Shown in pieces: positions 1 to 7,915 of a DNA stretch of 64,000 bases. The number at the start of each line of letters is the position of its first letter. Position 1 is the stretch's first letter. Made by a program: the position numbers and the translations under genes. The DNA comes from Paradevosia sp036499825. Lineage in GTDB: Bacteria; Pseudomonadota; Alphaproteobacteria; Rhizobiales; Devosiaceae. The DNA is taken from positions 93,335 to 157,334 of the forward strand of contig DASYCZ010000008.1 of the NCBI GenBank assembly GCA_036499825.1, read 5' to 3'. A model generated the notes under the pieces. It was not told the origin of the DNA. It did no database searches and saw only the letters and a list, made by a program, of their open reading frames with translations.

Positions 1-185
1 TCGTGCATGGCGACAGCGATACGGTGGTCGACCCGCAATTGAGCGCTGAGGCCGAGGCGGTGCTGCGCGCGGCCGGTTTTGCGGTGCACTATCACGTCTC
101 TCCGGACGCCGGACACGGTATCGCTCCCGATGGCCTGGCCTTCGCCGAGGCCTTCATCGTGGGGGTGACGGCGGAAGGGGCATAA
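1..185 (+). CDS. alpha/beta hydrolase, phospholipase/carboxylesterase-like (3' end only)
   Basis: Only the last 60 or so residues are in the window; the gene begins to the left. The visible part has a GDSDTVV segment, which normally carries the catalytic Asp of the alpha/beta-hydrolase triad, and a downstream GHGIAPDG segment carrying the His. This spacing is typical of the C-terminus of the phospholipase/carboxylesterase (PF02230-like) family of small cytosolic esterases. The Ser elbow lies outside, so family assignment rests on the tail alone. It is followed 101 bp later by the HNH gene on the same strand. Confidence 0.75.
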   Translation, partial: VHGDSDTVVDPQLSAEAEAVLRAAGFAVHYHVSPDAGHGIAPDGLAFAEAFIVGVTAEGA

Positions 186-286
186 GCGGCGGGAAACGCC
201 GCTCTTTCCAGCTTCACAGCCGCGTCACAAAGCGCGTACAATGTGGGCGTTATGGACGTCTGTGATTCCGGTTTCGGGAGCCTCAA

Positions 287-844
287 GTGACCATACATGT
301 GTCGCCTGAGTCCTGTCCCGCCCTGGTTCTGAACGCCGACTATCGGCCGCTCAGCTACTATCCTTTGTCCCTATGGTCTTGGCAGGATGCCATCAAGGCG
401 GTGTGCCTGGATCGGGTGAATATCGTCTCGGAATATGACCGGACGATCAAAAGCCCCAGCTTCGAGATGAAGCTTCCGAGCGTGGTGTCGCTCAAGGACT
501 ACATCCGTCCGGCACGGCATCCAGCCTTCACCCGTTTCAACGTGTTCCTGCGCGATCATTTCCAGTGCCAATATTGCGGCACCAAGGACGATCTGACCTT
601 CGATCACGTGATTCCGCGCTCCAAGGGCGGACGCACGACCTGGGAAAACGTCGTGGCTGCGTGTGCGCCCTGCAATTTGCGCAAGGCCAACCGGCTGCCC
701 CGCGAGATTCACATGTTTCCCGCACAGGCGCCCTACCAGCCGACAGTGCAGGATCTGCACAATAACGGCCGGGCGTTCCCGCCCAACTATCTGCACCGCA
801 GCTGGCTCGACTATCTCTATTGGGATATCGAACTGGAGCCGTAA
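287..844 (+). CDS. HNH endonuclease family protein
   Basis: The 185-residue product has a zinc-bound HNH fold: C94-x2-C97 and C126-x2-C129 are the probable metal-ligand pairs, with DH at 106-107 and N121 as the catalytic HNH residues. The N-terminal ~80 residues (LVLNADYRPLSYYPLSLWSW) are the usual leader of a chromosomal HNH subfamily widespread in bacteria. The start is a GTG at 287; the ATG at 252 is out of frame. Its cellular substrate is unknown. It is not beside restriction genes, so a role as a housekeeping or repair nuclease is more likely than defence, but that is inference. Confidence 0.88.
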   Translation: MTIHVSPESCPALVLNADYRPLSYYPLSLWSWQDAIKAVCLDRVNIVSEYDRTIKSPSFEMKLPSVVSLKDYIRPARHPAFTRFNVFLRDHFQCQYCGTKDDLTFDHVIPRSKGGRTTWENVVAACAPCNLRKANRLPREIHMFPAQAPYQPTVQDLHNNGRAFPPNYLHRSWLDYLYWDIELEP

Positions 845-937
845 GGCTGGGCGCCTTGTTCGCGCACTGGGACGTGGGTATTCGCCGCCGCGTTTACGGC
901 ACCTGTTTGATCGTTTGTCGCTTCAGCTGATAGCGTG

Positions 938-1450
938 TCAGGCCTTGCGATGCGTTGCCTGCCACCAGGCGGCGATGGCCAACAGGGCGACTACCACGAT
1001 CGAGGCAAGGGCGTTGTAGCCAGCCAGCGAAATGCCAAGGAAGCGGAACTGTACGGCGTCGCAGGGCACGACGCGGGCTGCGTCGATATTGTTGAGGTCG
1101 TTGAAATTCATTTCGACGCCGGTGCCGGTACAGGCGGTGGGGCCGGGCCAGAAGCCCCATTCGACGCCGGCGTGGTAGCCCCCCATATAGGTGCTCCACA
1201 GGAAGATCGCGGCGGCGATGGCGACGGCGATGTACCAGACGGCGAGCGGCAGCCGGTTCCACAGGATCAGAATCAGCGCCAGCAGCGGCACGCCCCAGTA
1301 ATAGGCGATGCGCTGTTCGAGACAGAGTTCGCAGGGAACGAGGCCCATGACCAGCTGCGAGAACCAGGCGCCGGCAATGCCCGCGAAGGCCAGCAGGAAC
1401 GCCAGGCCAACGGCAAGTTTGTCGATGGGGCGGGAGGCGGTGTCGGCCAT
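938..1450 (-). CDS. dsbB: disulfide bond formation protein B
   Basis: A 170-residue inner-membrane protein with four hydrophobic helices. DsbB reoxidises the periplasmic dithiol oxidase DsbA and passes electrons to quinone. The first redox pair is C40-x2-C43 (PCELCLEQR) after helix 1; the second periplasmic loop holds C107 and C130, followed by the FLGISLAGYN segment common in this family. I chose ATG 1450 over an upstream in-frame start at 1498 because a GAGAG ribosome site precedes it and the extra 16 residues look non-coding. No dsbA is in the window. It faces away from the tRNA-Leu gene. Confidence 0.9.
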   Translation of the reverse strand: MADTASRPIDKLAVGLAFLLAFAGIAGAWFSQLVMGLVPCELCLEQRIAYYWGVPLLALILILWNRLPLAVWYIAVAIAAAIFLWSTYMGGYHAGVEWGFWPGPTACTGTGVEMNFNDLNNIDAARVVPCDAVQFRFLGISLAGYNALASIVVVALLAIAAWWQATHRKA

Positions 1451-1655
1451 AACGGACTCTCGGCTGGTTGATGCGGCGGCGTAGGCGAGCGTTAGCACAT
1501 AGAATGCCGATCCGCCAAAACGCCAGCCGCTTCAGCGATTTGTGAAGGCAAAGGGACGCCACGGCAGCGGATATCCGGCCGACGATTGACGCGCGGCTGC
1601 TTTCAGGTTAGTTCCGCCGGCTATATCGCCAGCGGCACTGTTTGCCGCGCACCGT

Positions 1656-1740
1656 GCGGGTGTGGTGAAACTGGTAGACGCGCTGGACTCAAAATCCAGT
1701 TCCGAAAGGAGTGTCGGTTCGATTCCGACCACCCGCACCA
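1656..1740 (+). tRNA. tRNA-Leu (anticodon CAA)
   Basis: An 85-nt class II tRNA. The acceptor stem gcgggtg (1656-1662) pairs with cacccgc, the anticodon loop is CTCAAAA giving anticodon CAA (reads UUG), a variable arm is present, the T-loop reads GGTTCGATTCC, and the 3' CCA is encoded. No truncated copy of its 3' end is visible nearby, so there is no sign that it has served as an integration site here. Confidence 0.96.
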
Positions 1741-1953
1741 TCTCTTCCGTGTCTTTGTGATGCAAAAGCCGCTTACGGACAGAAGCCGCCGGCGAGCCAT
1801 TGAAACCGGCTGGCCGGAACGGTACAAACTCGCGCCGTCTCTCCATTCGTGCCCTGACCCGCCGGCGTTCGCATTTTCGGACGTGAAGTGGCCCCTGCGG
1901 TCCGTTTACCGTTTGCAGGAGTGCGTTGCGGCGATCCCGACCGAGGAGAGTTC

Positions 1954-3306
1954 ATGACCCCCGTCATCAAGCCGCTGTGGCAGCGCTTCCTGATCTTCCT
2001 GTTGCCGCTGATGTTGTCGAACATCCTGCAGGCGCTGTCAGGAACGATCAACAATATCTATATCGGGCAGTTGATCGGCGTGAATGCGCTGGCCGCCGCT
2101 TCGGTGTTCTTCCCGATCATGTTCTTCCTGATGAGCTTCGTCATCGGCCTGTCGTCCGGCGCGACGGTCTTGATCGGGCAGGCTTGGGGTGGGCGCAATA
2201 TCGACAAGGTCAAGGAAGTTGCCGGAACGACGCTGACGGCGGCATTCCTCTTCGGCATCGTGGTGGCGCTTATCGGCATATTCTTCAGCGATGCGTTGAT
2301 CCGGCTCCTCGGCGCGCCTGCCGATATCCGTCCCGAGGCCGCCGGCTTTGCCCGCATCTTCCTCATCGGCATGCCGGCCTTCTTTCTTTACCTGATCATC
2401 ACCTCGACGCTGCGCGGTGTCGGCGACACCATCACGCCGCTCCTGGCGCTCGGCATTTCCATCTGCACCGGCCTGATCGTGACGCCGGCGTTGATCCTGG
2501 GCTGGGCCGGCTTGCCGAAGATCGGCGTCAACGCAGCGGCGGTGGCAAGCATCGTGTCGTTCGTCGCCGTGCTGATTTTCCTGTTCTTCTATCTGAGGGC
2601 GCGCAAGCATCCGATGGCGCCCGACAGCGCGCTCCTCCGGCATTTGCGGATCGATCCCAGGATGCTGTTGCTTATCCTCAAGCTCGGCGTGCCGGCGGGC
2701 GTGCAGATGGTGGTGAGTTCGATCTCGGCCATTGTGGTCGTGGGCCTCGTCAACGCCTATGGCTCCAGCGCCACGGCGGCCTATGGGGCCGTCAACCAGG
2801 TGTTGAGCTATGTGCAGTTCCCGGCCATGTCGATCGCCATCGCCACCTCGATCTTCGGGGCACAGGCGATCGGCGCCGGACAGGCCGGCCAGCTCGGCGC
2901 CATCACCCGCACCGGCGAGATCATGAACCTGATCCTGACCGGCGCGCTGATCCTCATCGCCTACATATTTTCCGAAAATATCGTGTCGCTGTTCATCATC
3001 GATCCGGCCGTGGTGACAATGACCGAGACGCTGCTGCACATCGTGTTATGGAGCGTGTTGCTGTTCGGCGCGTCTGCGGTACTGACCGGCACGATGCGGG
3101 CCAGCGGCACGGTGCTGCCGCCGATGCTGATCTCGCTGGCGACGATCCTGTGCGTCGAATTGCCGGGGGCGATCCTGCTCAGCCACATCTTCGGGCTAGA
3201 GGGTATATGGGTGGCCTACTCGCTGTCGTTCTCGACGATGCTTTTGCTGCAGGGCATCTATTACTGGTTCTTCTGGCGCCGCAAGCGCGTGGTGGCGCTG
3301 GTCTAG
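1954..3306 (+). CDS. MATE family efflux transporter
   Basis: A 450-residue inner-membrane protein with about twelve hydrophobic helices arranged as two similar halves, as in the MATE (NorM/DinF) family of cation-coupled drug exporters. The first helix contains the LPLMLSNILQALSGTINN segment and the second half (from about residue 240) repeats the pattern with LKLGVPAGVQMVVSS. ATG 1954 is preceded by a GAGGAGAG ribosome site 3-10 bases upstream; the longer reading from 1888 lacks one. It is convergent with the HxlR gene, 11 bp away. Substrate cannot be told from sequence. Confidence 0.9.
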   Translation: MTPVIKPLWQRFLIFLLPLMLSNILQALSGTINNIYIGQLIGVNALAAASVFFPIMFFLMSFVIGLSSGATVLIGQAWGGRNIDKVKEVAGTTLTAAFLFGIVVALIGIFFSDALIRLLGAPADIRPEAAGFARIFLIGMPAFFLYLIITSTLRGVGDTITPLLALGISICTGLIVTPALILGWAGLPKIGVNAAAVASIVSFVAVLIFLFFYLRARKHPMAPDSALLRHLRIDPRMLLLILKLGVPAGVQMVVSSISAIVVVGLVNAYGSSATAAYGAVNQVLSYVQFPAMSIAIATSIFGAQAIGAGQAGQLGAITRTGEIMNLILTGALILIAYIFSENIVSLFIIDPAVVTMTETLLHIVLWSVLLFGASAVLTGTMRASGTVLPPMLISLATILCVELPGAILLSHIFGLEGIWVAYSLSFSTMLLLQGIYYWFFWRRKRVVALV

Positions 3307-3317
3307 GCGAGCGCTAC

Positions 3318-3743
3318 CTAACGGGCATAGGCGGCCCGTACGGGCTCAGCCACATGTGGCGCCTGGCGCTCGTCATAAATGATCCGCGCCTCGACGATGG
3401 CGTCATGATGTTCAGCCGACCAATCCCACAGGGCGTTGATCGGCTTGGTAAGGGTCTTGCCGAGTTCGGTGAGGCCATATTCCACGCGGGGCGGAATCTC
3501 GGGATAGACGGTGCGCGTCACGAGACCGTCGCGTTCTAGATTACGTAGCGTCAGCGTCAGCATACGCTGCGACACGCCGTTGATGTTACGCTTGAGTTCG
3601 TTGAAACGCAGCGTACCGCTACGCGACAACATGCCTACGACCATGACGCTCCATTTGTCGCCGATACGATTCAACACGTCGGACATGCTCAGACAATTGG
3701 AATGCTGGGTCGTATCTTTGAGAGAGGTGACTGAGGCCGACAT
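3318..3743 (-). CDS. HxlR family transcriptional regulator
   Basis: A 141-residue winged-helix protein. The core (residues 18-105) has the HxlR signature: an N-terminal Cys (C17), then IGDKWSVMVVGML, RFNELKR, VSQRMLTLTLRNLERDGLVTR and a PPRVEYGLTELG wing. Such proteins are dimeric and often sense thiol- or carbonyl-reactive compounds, controlling a nearby enzyme. ATG 3743 is used because a GGAGG lies 6 bases upstream. The DJ-1/PfpI gene lies immediately upstream on the same strand with a 55-bp gap, so they may be co-transcribed, though a TATATAGG-like element in the gap could give it its own promoter. Confidence 0.88.
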   Translation of the reverse strand: MSASVTSLKDTTQHSNCLSMSDVLNRIGDKWSVMVVGMLSRSGTLRFNELKRNINGVSQRMLTLTLRNLERDGLVTRTVYPEIPPRVEYGLTELGKTLTKPINALWDWSAEHHDAIVEARIIYDERQAPHVAEPVRAAYAR

Positions 3744-3798
3744 GGCGGCGCCTCCAGAGTTGTGCTGCACCCTATATAAGGGCGGTTACTCTATGTGC

Positions 3799-4389
3799 CT
3801 AGAGGCGCTGTCCGAGTTCGTCCGGTTTGTCGAATTGGGCGGCATGCAGGCCGAGATAATAGTCGAGCTGCTCGTCGGCGAGACCGAGGCCGCGCATGAC
3901 AGCCCCCATGAAGCTGACCGGTGCGCTGGCGGGCGCTGTCACGACATTGTCGGCCGTGATGGCATAGGGCACGTCGCGGTAGTGTGGTTTGCCCTTGTAG
4001 CCAGTCGGATCGAGATAGCCGACACCGTTGCTGGTGTGATCCGTGGCATCGAGCAAGCCCGTCCGGGCCAGGGCGATAGTGCCATCGCAGATACCGGCGA
4101 CGAGTTTTCCGGCTTCATGGGTACGGTGTACGATGCTGGAGATGTCCGGAGCATCGGGGCCCTGCCAACTGGTGCCCCCGCAGACCACCAGAACGTCGAA
4201 ATCGGCGGGGTCGAGGTCTTCGAGCGCCAGGTCGGGTGTAGCGCGCAGGCCACCCATCGAGGTCACCGCCAGGCCTTTGGGCGCCGCATAGTGGGCGGTG
4301 GCCCCATAAAAGCTCCTGCCGGCCCCATTCAACAGGGCAGTTTCCCAATCTGCGAAACCCTCGGTCAGAACTGTCACGAGCGTCGTCAT
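3799..4389 (-). CDS. DJ-1/PfpI family protein (class I glutamine amidotransferase-like)
   Basis: A 196-residue single-domain protein with the nucleophile elbow AGICDGT, placing the reactive cysteine at C101, and a conserved acidic residue near the N-terminus (E16 in DWET). These features match the DJ-1/ThiJ/PfpI superfamily, which includes glyoxalase III, protease-like, chaperone and isonitrile hydratase members; the exact activity is not readable. The adjacent HxlR regulator suggests a role in detoxifying reactive electrophiles or in redox stress (inference). A perfect 12-bp inverted repeat lies 40-68 bp upstream of the start. Confidence 0.85.
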   Translation of the reverse strand: MTTLVTVLTEGFADWETALLNGAGRSFYGATAHYAAPKGLAVTSMGGLRATPDLALEDLDPADFDVLVVCGGTSWQGPDAPDISSIVHRTHEAGKLVAGICDGTIALARTGLLDATDHTSNGVGYLDPTGYKGKPHYRDVPYAITADNVVTAPASAPVSFMGAVMRGLGLADEQLDYYLGLHAAQFDKPDELGQRL

Positions 4390-4428
4390 TCATCTCTCTC
4401 CATGCTGCGTTTCGGCCAGAATGGCCTC

Positions 4429-4457
4429 CCCCTGCTGACAAAGCGTGTCAGCAGGGG
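4429..4457. promoter_or_regulatory. perfect 12-bp inverted repeat upstream of the DJ-1/PfpI gene
   Basis: cccctgctgaca (4429-4440) and tgtcagcagggg (4446-4457) are exact reverse complements separated by AAGCG. The element lies in the 183-bp divergent gap between the DJ-1 gene (minus) and the D,D-carboxypeptidase (plus). Neither side has a T-run, so a terminator is unlikely. A regulator-binding dyad, perhaps for the neighbouring HxlR protein, or a leader hairpin are both possible. Confidence 0.6.
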
Positions 4458-4572
4458 CGCGGTTCCGTGCAGTTCAAAACCGTGTCAGCCGGAGGCCGCA
4501 AGGTTGAGGTCACGGCGTGGCGCTGTTATGAGGAACGCGCGCATTTCCAGCTTTTGAGGGATATTGACAGCC

Positions 4573-5706
4573 GTGTCCTTGCTTCGTTCGTTCGTCGTGG
4601 CGCTTTTCGTCTGCCTGGCTCCGGGGCTGGCGCAAGCCAACCCAATGCTGTTGCTCGACATGGATTCGGGTAATGTGCTGATCGAGCAGGACGCCGGCGC
4701 ACCGTGGCATCCGGCCTCGCTGACCAAGCTGATGACGGCCTTCGTCACGTTCCAGGCCATCGCCGATGGACGCGTCAGCCTCGATACGCCTGTCATCGTT
4801 TCCAAGCATGCCTGGGCGCAGGCGCCGAGCAAGTCGGGACTGGCTGTCGGCTCGACGCTGACCATGCAGGACGCGCTCTATGTGATGCTGGTGAAATCGG
4901 CCAACGACATCGCCGTCGCGGTCGCCGAGACGGTCGGTGGCTCGGAGCCGCAATTCGTCACACAGATGAATTCGACCGCGGCCAAGCTCGGCCTGACCAA
5001 CACCCACTATGTGGATGCCAACGGGCTCAACGAGGATGGCAATGTCACCTCGGCGCGCGACTTGGCGGTGCTGGCGCTCTATATCCGCCAGCTCTATCCG
5101 CAATATATGCCGATCTTCGGCACGCAGGCCGTGACCTTGGGCAAGGCCAATCTCAAATCCAACAATAACCTGTTGACCCACTTCGCCGGCACCACCGGCA
5201 TGAAGACGGGCTACATCTGCGCGTCGGGGCAGAACATCGTGGCGACGGCTGAGCGCAATGGCCATTCGCTGATGGCCGTCGTGCTGGGCAGCGCTACCGT
5301 GCGGGAGCGCGGCGAAATGACGGCCGAAATGTTCCTGCAGGGTTTTTCAGGCTCGGCGGCAGGCAGCGGCAAGACCATCCTGCAGGTGGCCAACAAGCCG
5401 GGGCCGGCGACGGACATGCGCCCGCTGCTGTGCGGCAAGGGCGCCAAGGCCTATATGGCGCAGCGCGCCGCCGCCTTCACGCTCGGCCTCAAGGGACAGC
5501 CCAGCTATCTCACCGACAAGATTCAGCCCAGGGTATATGCGGCGACCAATCTCGGCCCCCAGAGCAACATACCGGTACCGCGGCCGCGCCCCGATGGCGC
5601 ACCGGCCGCCAGCCTGCCGTCAGTTGCGGATATTGCGCCGGTGGGTGGGCCCTCGCCATCGATCAGCATGATCGGCGAGGCTCCGGTACCGCATCAGCGG
5701 CCCTGA
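4573..5706 (+). CDS. D-alanyl-D-alanine carboxypeptidase (peptidase S11 family)
   Basis: A 377-residue exported penicillin-binding protein that trims the terminal D-Ala from peptidoglycan pentapeptides. A signal peptide (residues 1-22, ending LAQA) precedes the three active-site motifs S49-L-T-K52, S109-A-N111 and K211-T-G213. The C-terminal ~60 residues are rich in Pro and Ala and replace the usual DacA beta domain and amphipathic anchor, so membrane attachment may differ. The start is uncertain: GTG 4573 sits 12 bases after a GAGGG, while TTG 4564 is only 3 bases after it; I prefer GTG 4573. An intergenic repeat begins 8 bp after the stop. Confidence 0.9.
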   Translation: MSLLRSFVVALFVCLAPGLAQANPMLLLDMDSGNVLIEQDAGAPWHPASLTKLMTAFVTFQAIADGRVSLDTPVIVSKHAWAQAPSKSGLAVGSTLTMQDALYVMLVKSANDIAVAVAETVGGSEPQFVTQMNSTAAKLGLTNTHYVDANGLNEDGNVTSARDLAVLALYIRQLYPQYMPIFGTQAVTLGKANLKSNNNLLTHFAGTTGMKTGYICASGQNIVATAERNGHSLMAVVLGSATVRERGEMTAEMFLQGFSGSAAGSGKTILQVANKPGPATDMRPLLCGKGAKAYMAQRAAAFTLGLKGQPSYLTDKIQPRVYAATNLGPQSNIPVPRPRPDGAPAASLPSVADIAPVGGPSPSISMIGEAPVPHQRP

Positions 5707-5714
5707 TCCCTCGC

Positions 5715-5786
5715 TAGAGCGTTTTCAGGAAAGTGGATGCCACTTTTCCGGTTCGAAAACGCGCCAAAACAACGACTTAGAGCGTT
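5715..5786 (+). repeat. dispersed intergenic repeat, family 1, copy 1
   Basis: A ~72-bp element starting TAGAGCG and ending TTAGAGCGTT, with the core caggaaagtggatgccac and an internal inverted match between gttttc and gaaaac. It fills the gap between the D,D-carboxypeptidase and the TusA gene (convergent) and its last base overlaps the TusA stop codon. A second copy lies in inverse orientation at 38489-38595. Similar palindromic elements are common between genes in Rhizobiales. Confidence 0.8.
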
Positions 5787-6028
5787 CAGGCCGACGAAGC
5801 GCTCTTGCGGATCGAAAAGCGCAGGACATCGCCTTCGGCGATGACCGTGCAGTCATGGCCGTTCTGGCGGCAATAGAGCGGGATATCGATCTTCGCCATC
5901 GGGTCGGTGGCCAGAAGTTCCAGCAACTGGCCCGGCGGCAGGGCTGCCAGGCGCTTTTCCATCCGGAGCACCGGCATGGGACATTTCTCGCCGCGGGCGT
6001 CGAGAAGGTTTTCGACCTCAGTCGGCAA
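5786..6028 (-). CDS. TusA-related sulfurtransferase
   Basis: An 80-residue protein of the TusA/YeeD/SirA family. It has the defining CPxP motif (C16-P-M-P) that carries persulfide sulfur, followed by the RMEKRLAALPPGQLLELLATDP helix-strand pattern. TusA relays sulfur to tRNA 2-thiolation or molybdenum cofactor assembly; other members have unclear roles. Its start overlaps the stop of the upstream CAP-domain gene by 11 bp, indicating translational coupling, which is an unusual partnership between a cytosolic sulfur carrier and an exported lipoprotein. Confidence 0.88.
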   Translation of the reverse strand: MPTEVENLLDARGEKCPMPVLRMEKRLAALPPGQLLELLATDPMAKIDIPLYCRQNGHDCTVIAEGDVLRFSIRKSASSA

Positions 6029-6500
6029 AGACCATCACCCAGTAGACCCCATAGTTGGAGTTCGCACTGTAGACGGAGGCGACGCCGGCGCGATGGGCTC
6101 CGGCATCGGCCAACACCGCGGCATCTTCCGGACTGTTGCGCCAGCCCGAGAAGGTTTCGGCGAAATTGGTGTAGCCGGCGCTGACACGGATGGCGCGTGC
6201 GCCCGGCGGTGTCTTGGGCGAGGTGCCGGTTGCGGCATATTGGCTCGCCAGGCTCTGCGCCGTGCTGTCGAGCGTGGCATCGGCGACCAGCGGTGCTGCG
6301 CCGGTGGTTGCGCGGTAGTGGTTGACGATGTCCAATGCCTGGGCCCGGTCGAGATTGGCCCCCGGTTGATCCATGCGGGCGACAAGGCCCGGCGCCAGGC
6401 CCCCGGCGCTGCCGGAATCGCCAAACAGGCTACAGGCGCTGAGCCCGGTTCCGACGACAAGCACGGTGGCGATCAGGCTTAGCGGGCGTAATGCAATCAT
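6018..6500 (-). CDS. CAP-domain lipoprotein
   Basis: A 160-residue exported protein. The N-terminus is a lipoprotein signal with lipobox LSA-C23, and the rest is a CAP/SCP (cysteine-rich secretory protein-like) domain: the ILNxYR-like helix (IVNHYRATTGAAPL), an internal FAETFSGWRNSPEDAAVL segment and a C-terminal YGVYWVMVFAD strand typical of bacterial SCP domains. Bacterial CAP proteins are extracytoplasmic and of unknown activity. ATG 6500 is chosen over an upstream start at 6539 because GAGGA precedes it and the lipoprotein signal then begins properly. Its 3' end overlaps the TusA gene by 11 bp. Confidence 0.85.
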   Translation of the reverse strand: MIALRPLSLIATVLVVGTGLSACSLFGDSGSAGGLAPGLVARMDQPGANLDRAQALDIVNHYRATTGAAPLVADATLDSTAQSLASQYAATGTSPKTPPGARAIRVSAGYTNFAETFSGWRNSPEDAAVLADAGAHRAGVASVYSANSNYGVYWVMVFAD

Positions 6501-6547
6501 TGGCGGGGTTTTCCTCGGCCGTGGAAGGGCATCGATCAAAGAGGGGG

Positions 6548-6624
6548 TGGTGATCCCGGCGCGATTCGAACGCGCGACCCCAGGATTAGGAATCCTGTGC
6601 TCTATCCTGCTGAGCTACGGGATC
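6548..6624 (-). tRNA. tRNA-Arg (anticodon CCT)
   Basis: A 77-nt tRNA on the minus strand including an encoded CCA. The acceptor arms gatcccg and cgggatc pair fully, the anticodon loop is TTCCTAA giving CCT (reads AGG), and the T-loop region reads GCGTTCGAATC. AGG is a rare arginine codon in this GC-rich genome. Confidence 0.96.
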
Positions 6625-6766
6625 GATGCGGCGCAACTTAGACAAAGCGGTGCGGTGAATAAAGCTCTTTTGCACGGGTAAGAGTTTGGTCACCAAGCCG
6701 AAGTCCGGTGGCCTTGACTGGGTGGCGCGCGTGGTAGGCTGTGTCCCATATCGTGGAACCTGCCTT

Positions 6767-7915
6767 ATGATCTTTGACCAAACATCCCTGATGCTGGCGA
6801 TCGGCCTGTCGTCGATAGCGCTGTGCGTCACGCTGTCCCTGGGTTGGCTGGCGGCCCGTCAGGAGGGCTACCTGCTGTCGTGGGCGCTGGGAATTTTCGT
6901 CATCGTCAATGGCGTCGGCCTTTATGCCCTGTACGGCAGGACCGGAGGTCTGCTCGAAGGCGCGGCGGCCTATGGGGCTTTCACCCTCGGCTTTGCGATT
7001 CTCGCCGGTGCGGCGCGGCAATTCCGCCTTGGCCGCTATCCGCTGATGCCGGTGCTCGTCGCGATCGTGGTCACCGAGTTGCCGCTGCTGGCCAGTTATG
7101 TGCTGGGCTTTGATGGGTTCGGGACCGTACTCGTCAATCTCTGGGCCTGGCTCTTCCTCAGCACGATGGCGGTGGAATACTGGCGTGGCCGCGCCGAGGC
7201 GCCGACCCAGATCACCTCACTGGCGCTGCTCTACGTTTTGACGGGTCTTTCCTTCTTTGCCTGTGGGGTTGCGGCCCTGTTCCATCCGATGGCTGGAGCC
7301 GGCGCGCCGGGCGGCTGGATCGAGGCGGCCAACAGCATCATGACGATCATCGCGCTGACAGGCGCCGGCGCGGTGTCGCTGGCGCTGAACCAGAGCCGCC
7401 TCGCCAAGCGTCATCGGCTCGATGCGATGACCGATGCGCTGACAGGCCTGCTCAACCGGCGGGCGCTGTTCGACCGGCATGGTGAAGCGCCGGTTCCGGC
7501 CAATACGGCAGTGCTGGTTTTCGACCTCGATCACTTCAAGGCGGTCAACGACCAGTACGGCCACGCCGTCGGCGACACCGTGCTGCGGCACTTTGCCGAT
7601 TCGGTCAGGCAAAGCCTGGGTCCTCAGGATTCGGCCGCGCGCTTCGGTGGCGAGGAATTCGCGATCGTGATGTCGCGCGCGACGCCGGATCTCGCGATGC
7701 TGGTGGCTGAGCGCATACGGGCGCATTTTTCCACGGAGACCATCGAGACCGAGTTGGGGCCGCTGCGGTGCACGGTAAGCGCGGGCGTCGCCTTCGCTGC
7801 CGAAGCCGGGCATAGTTTCGATACGCTGTTGAGCAATGCCGATGGCGCGCTCTATGCCGCCAAGCGCGATGGCCGCAATCGCGTCGGCTCGCCGGGCCTG
7901 CGTTTGGTCGCCTAG
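6767..7915 (+). CDS. membrane-anchored diguanylate cyclase (GGDEF domain)
   Basis: A 382-residue protein with six or seven hydrophobic helices in residues 1-205, then a GGDEF domain from about 215. The catalytic loop is intact (GGEEF at 294-298) and the metal/substrate segment is DLDHFK (253-258), so it should make cyclic di-GMP from GTP. The allosteric inhibitory I-site, normally RxxD five residues before GGEEF, reads G-P-Q-D here, so product inhibition through Arg is probably absent. The membrane part resembles no sensor domain I can name. Its stop overlaps that of the convergent methyltransferase-like gene. Confidence 0.9.
   Translation: MIFDQTSLMLAIGLSSIALCVTLSLGWLAARQEGYLLSWALGIFVIVNGVGLYALYGRTGGLLEGAAAYGAFTLGFAILAGAARQFRLGRYPLMPVLVAIVVTELPLLASYVLGFDGFGTVLVNLWAWLFLSTMAVEYWRGRAEAPTQITSLALLYVLTGLSFFACGVAALFHPMAGAGAPGGWIEAANSIMTIIALTGAGAVSLALNQSRLAKRHRLDAMTDALTGLLNRRALFDRHGEAPVPANTAVLVFDLDHFKAVNDQYGHAVGDTVLRHFADSVRQSLGPQDSAARFGGEEFAIVMSRATPDLAMLVAERIRAHFSTETIETELGPLRCTVSAGVAFAAEAGHSFDTLLSNADGALYAAKRDGRNRVGSPGLRLVA

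Noticed and set aside
1656..6624. tRNA genes as integration sites
   Set aside because: No partial copies of the 3' ends of tRNA-Leu or tRNA-Arg were noticed downstream, and the flanking genes are chromosomal.
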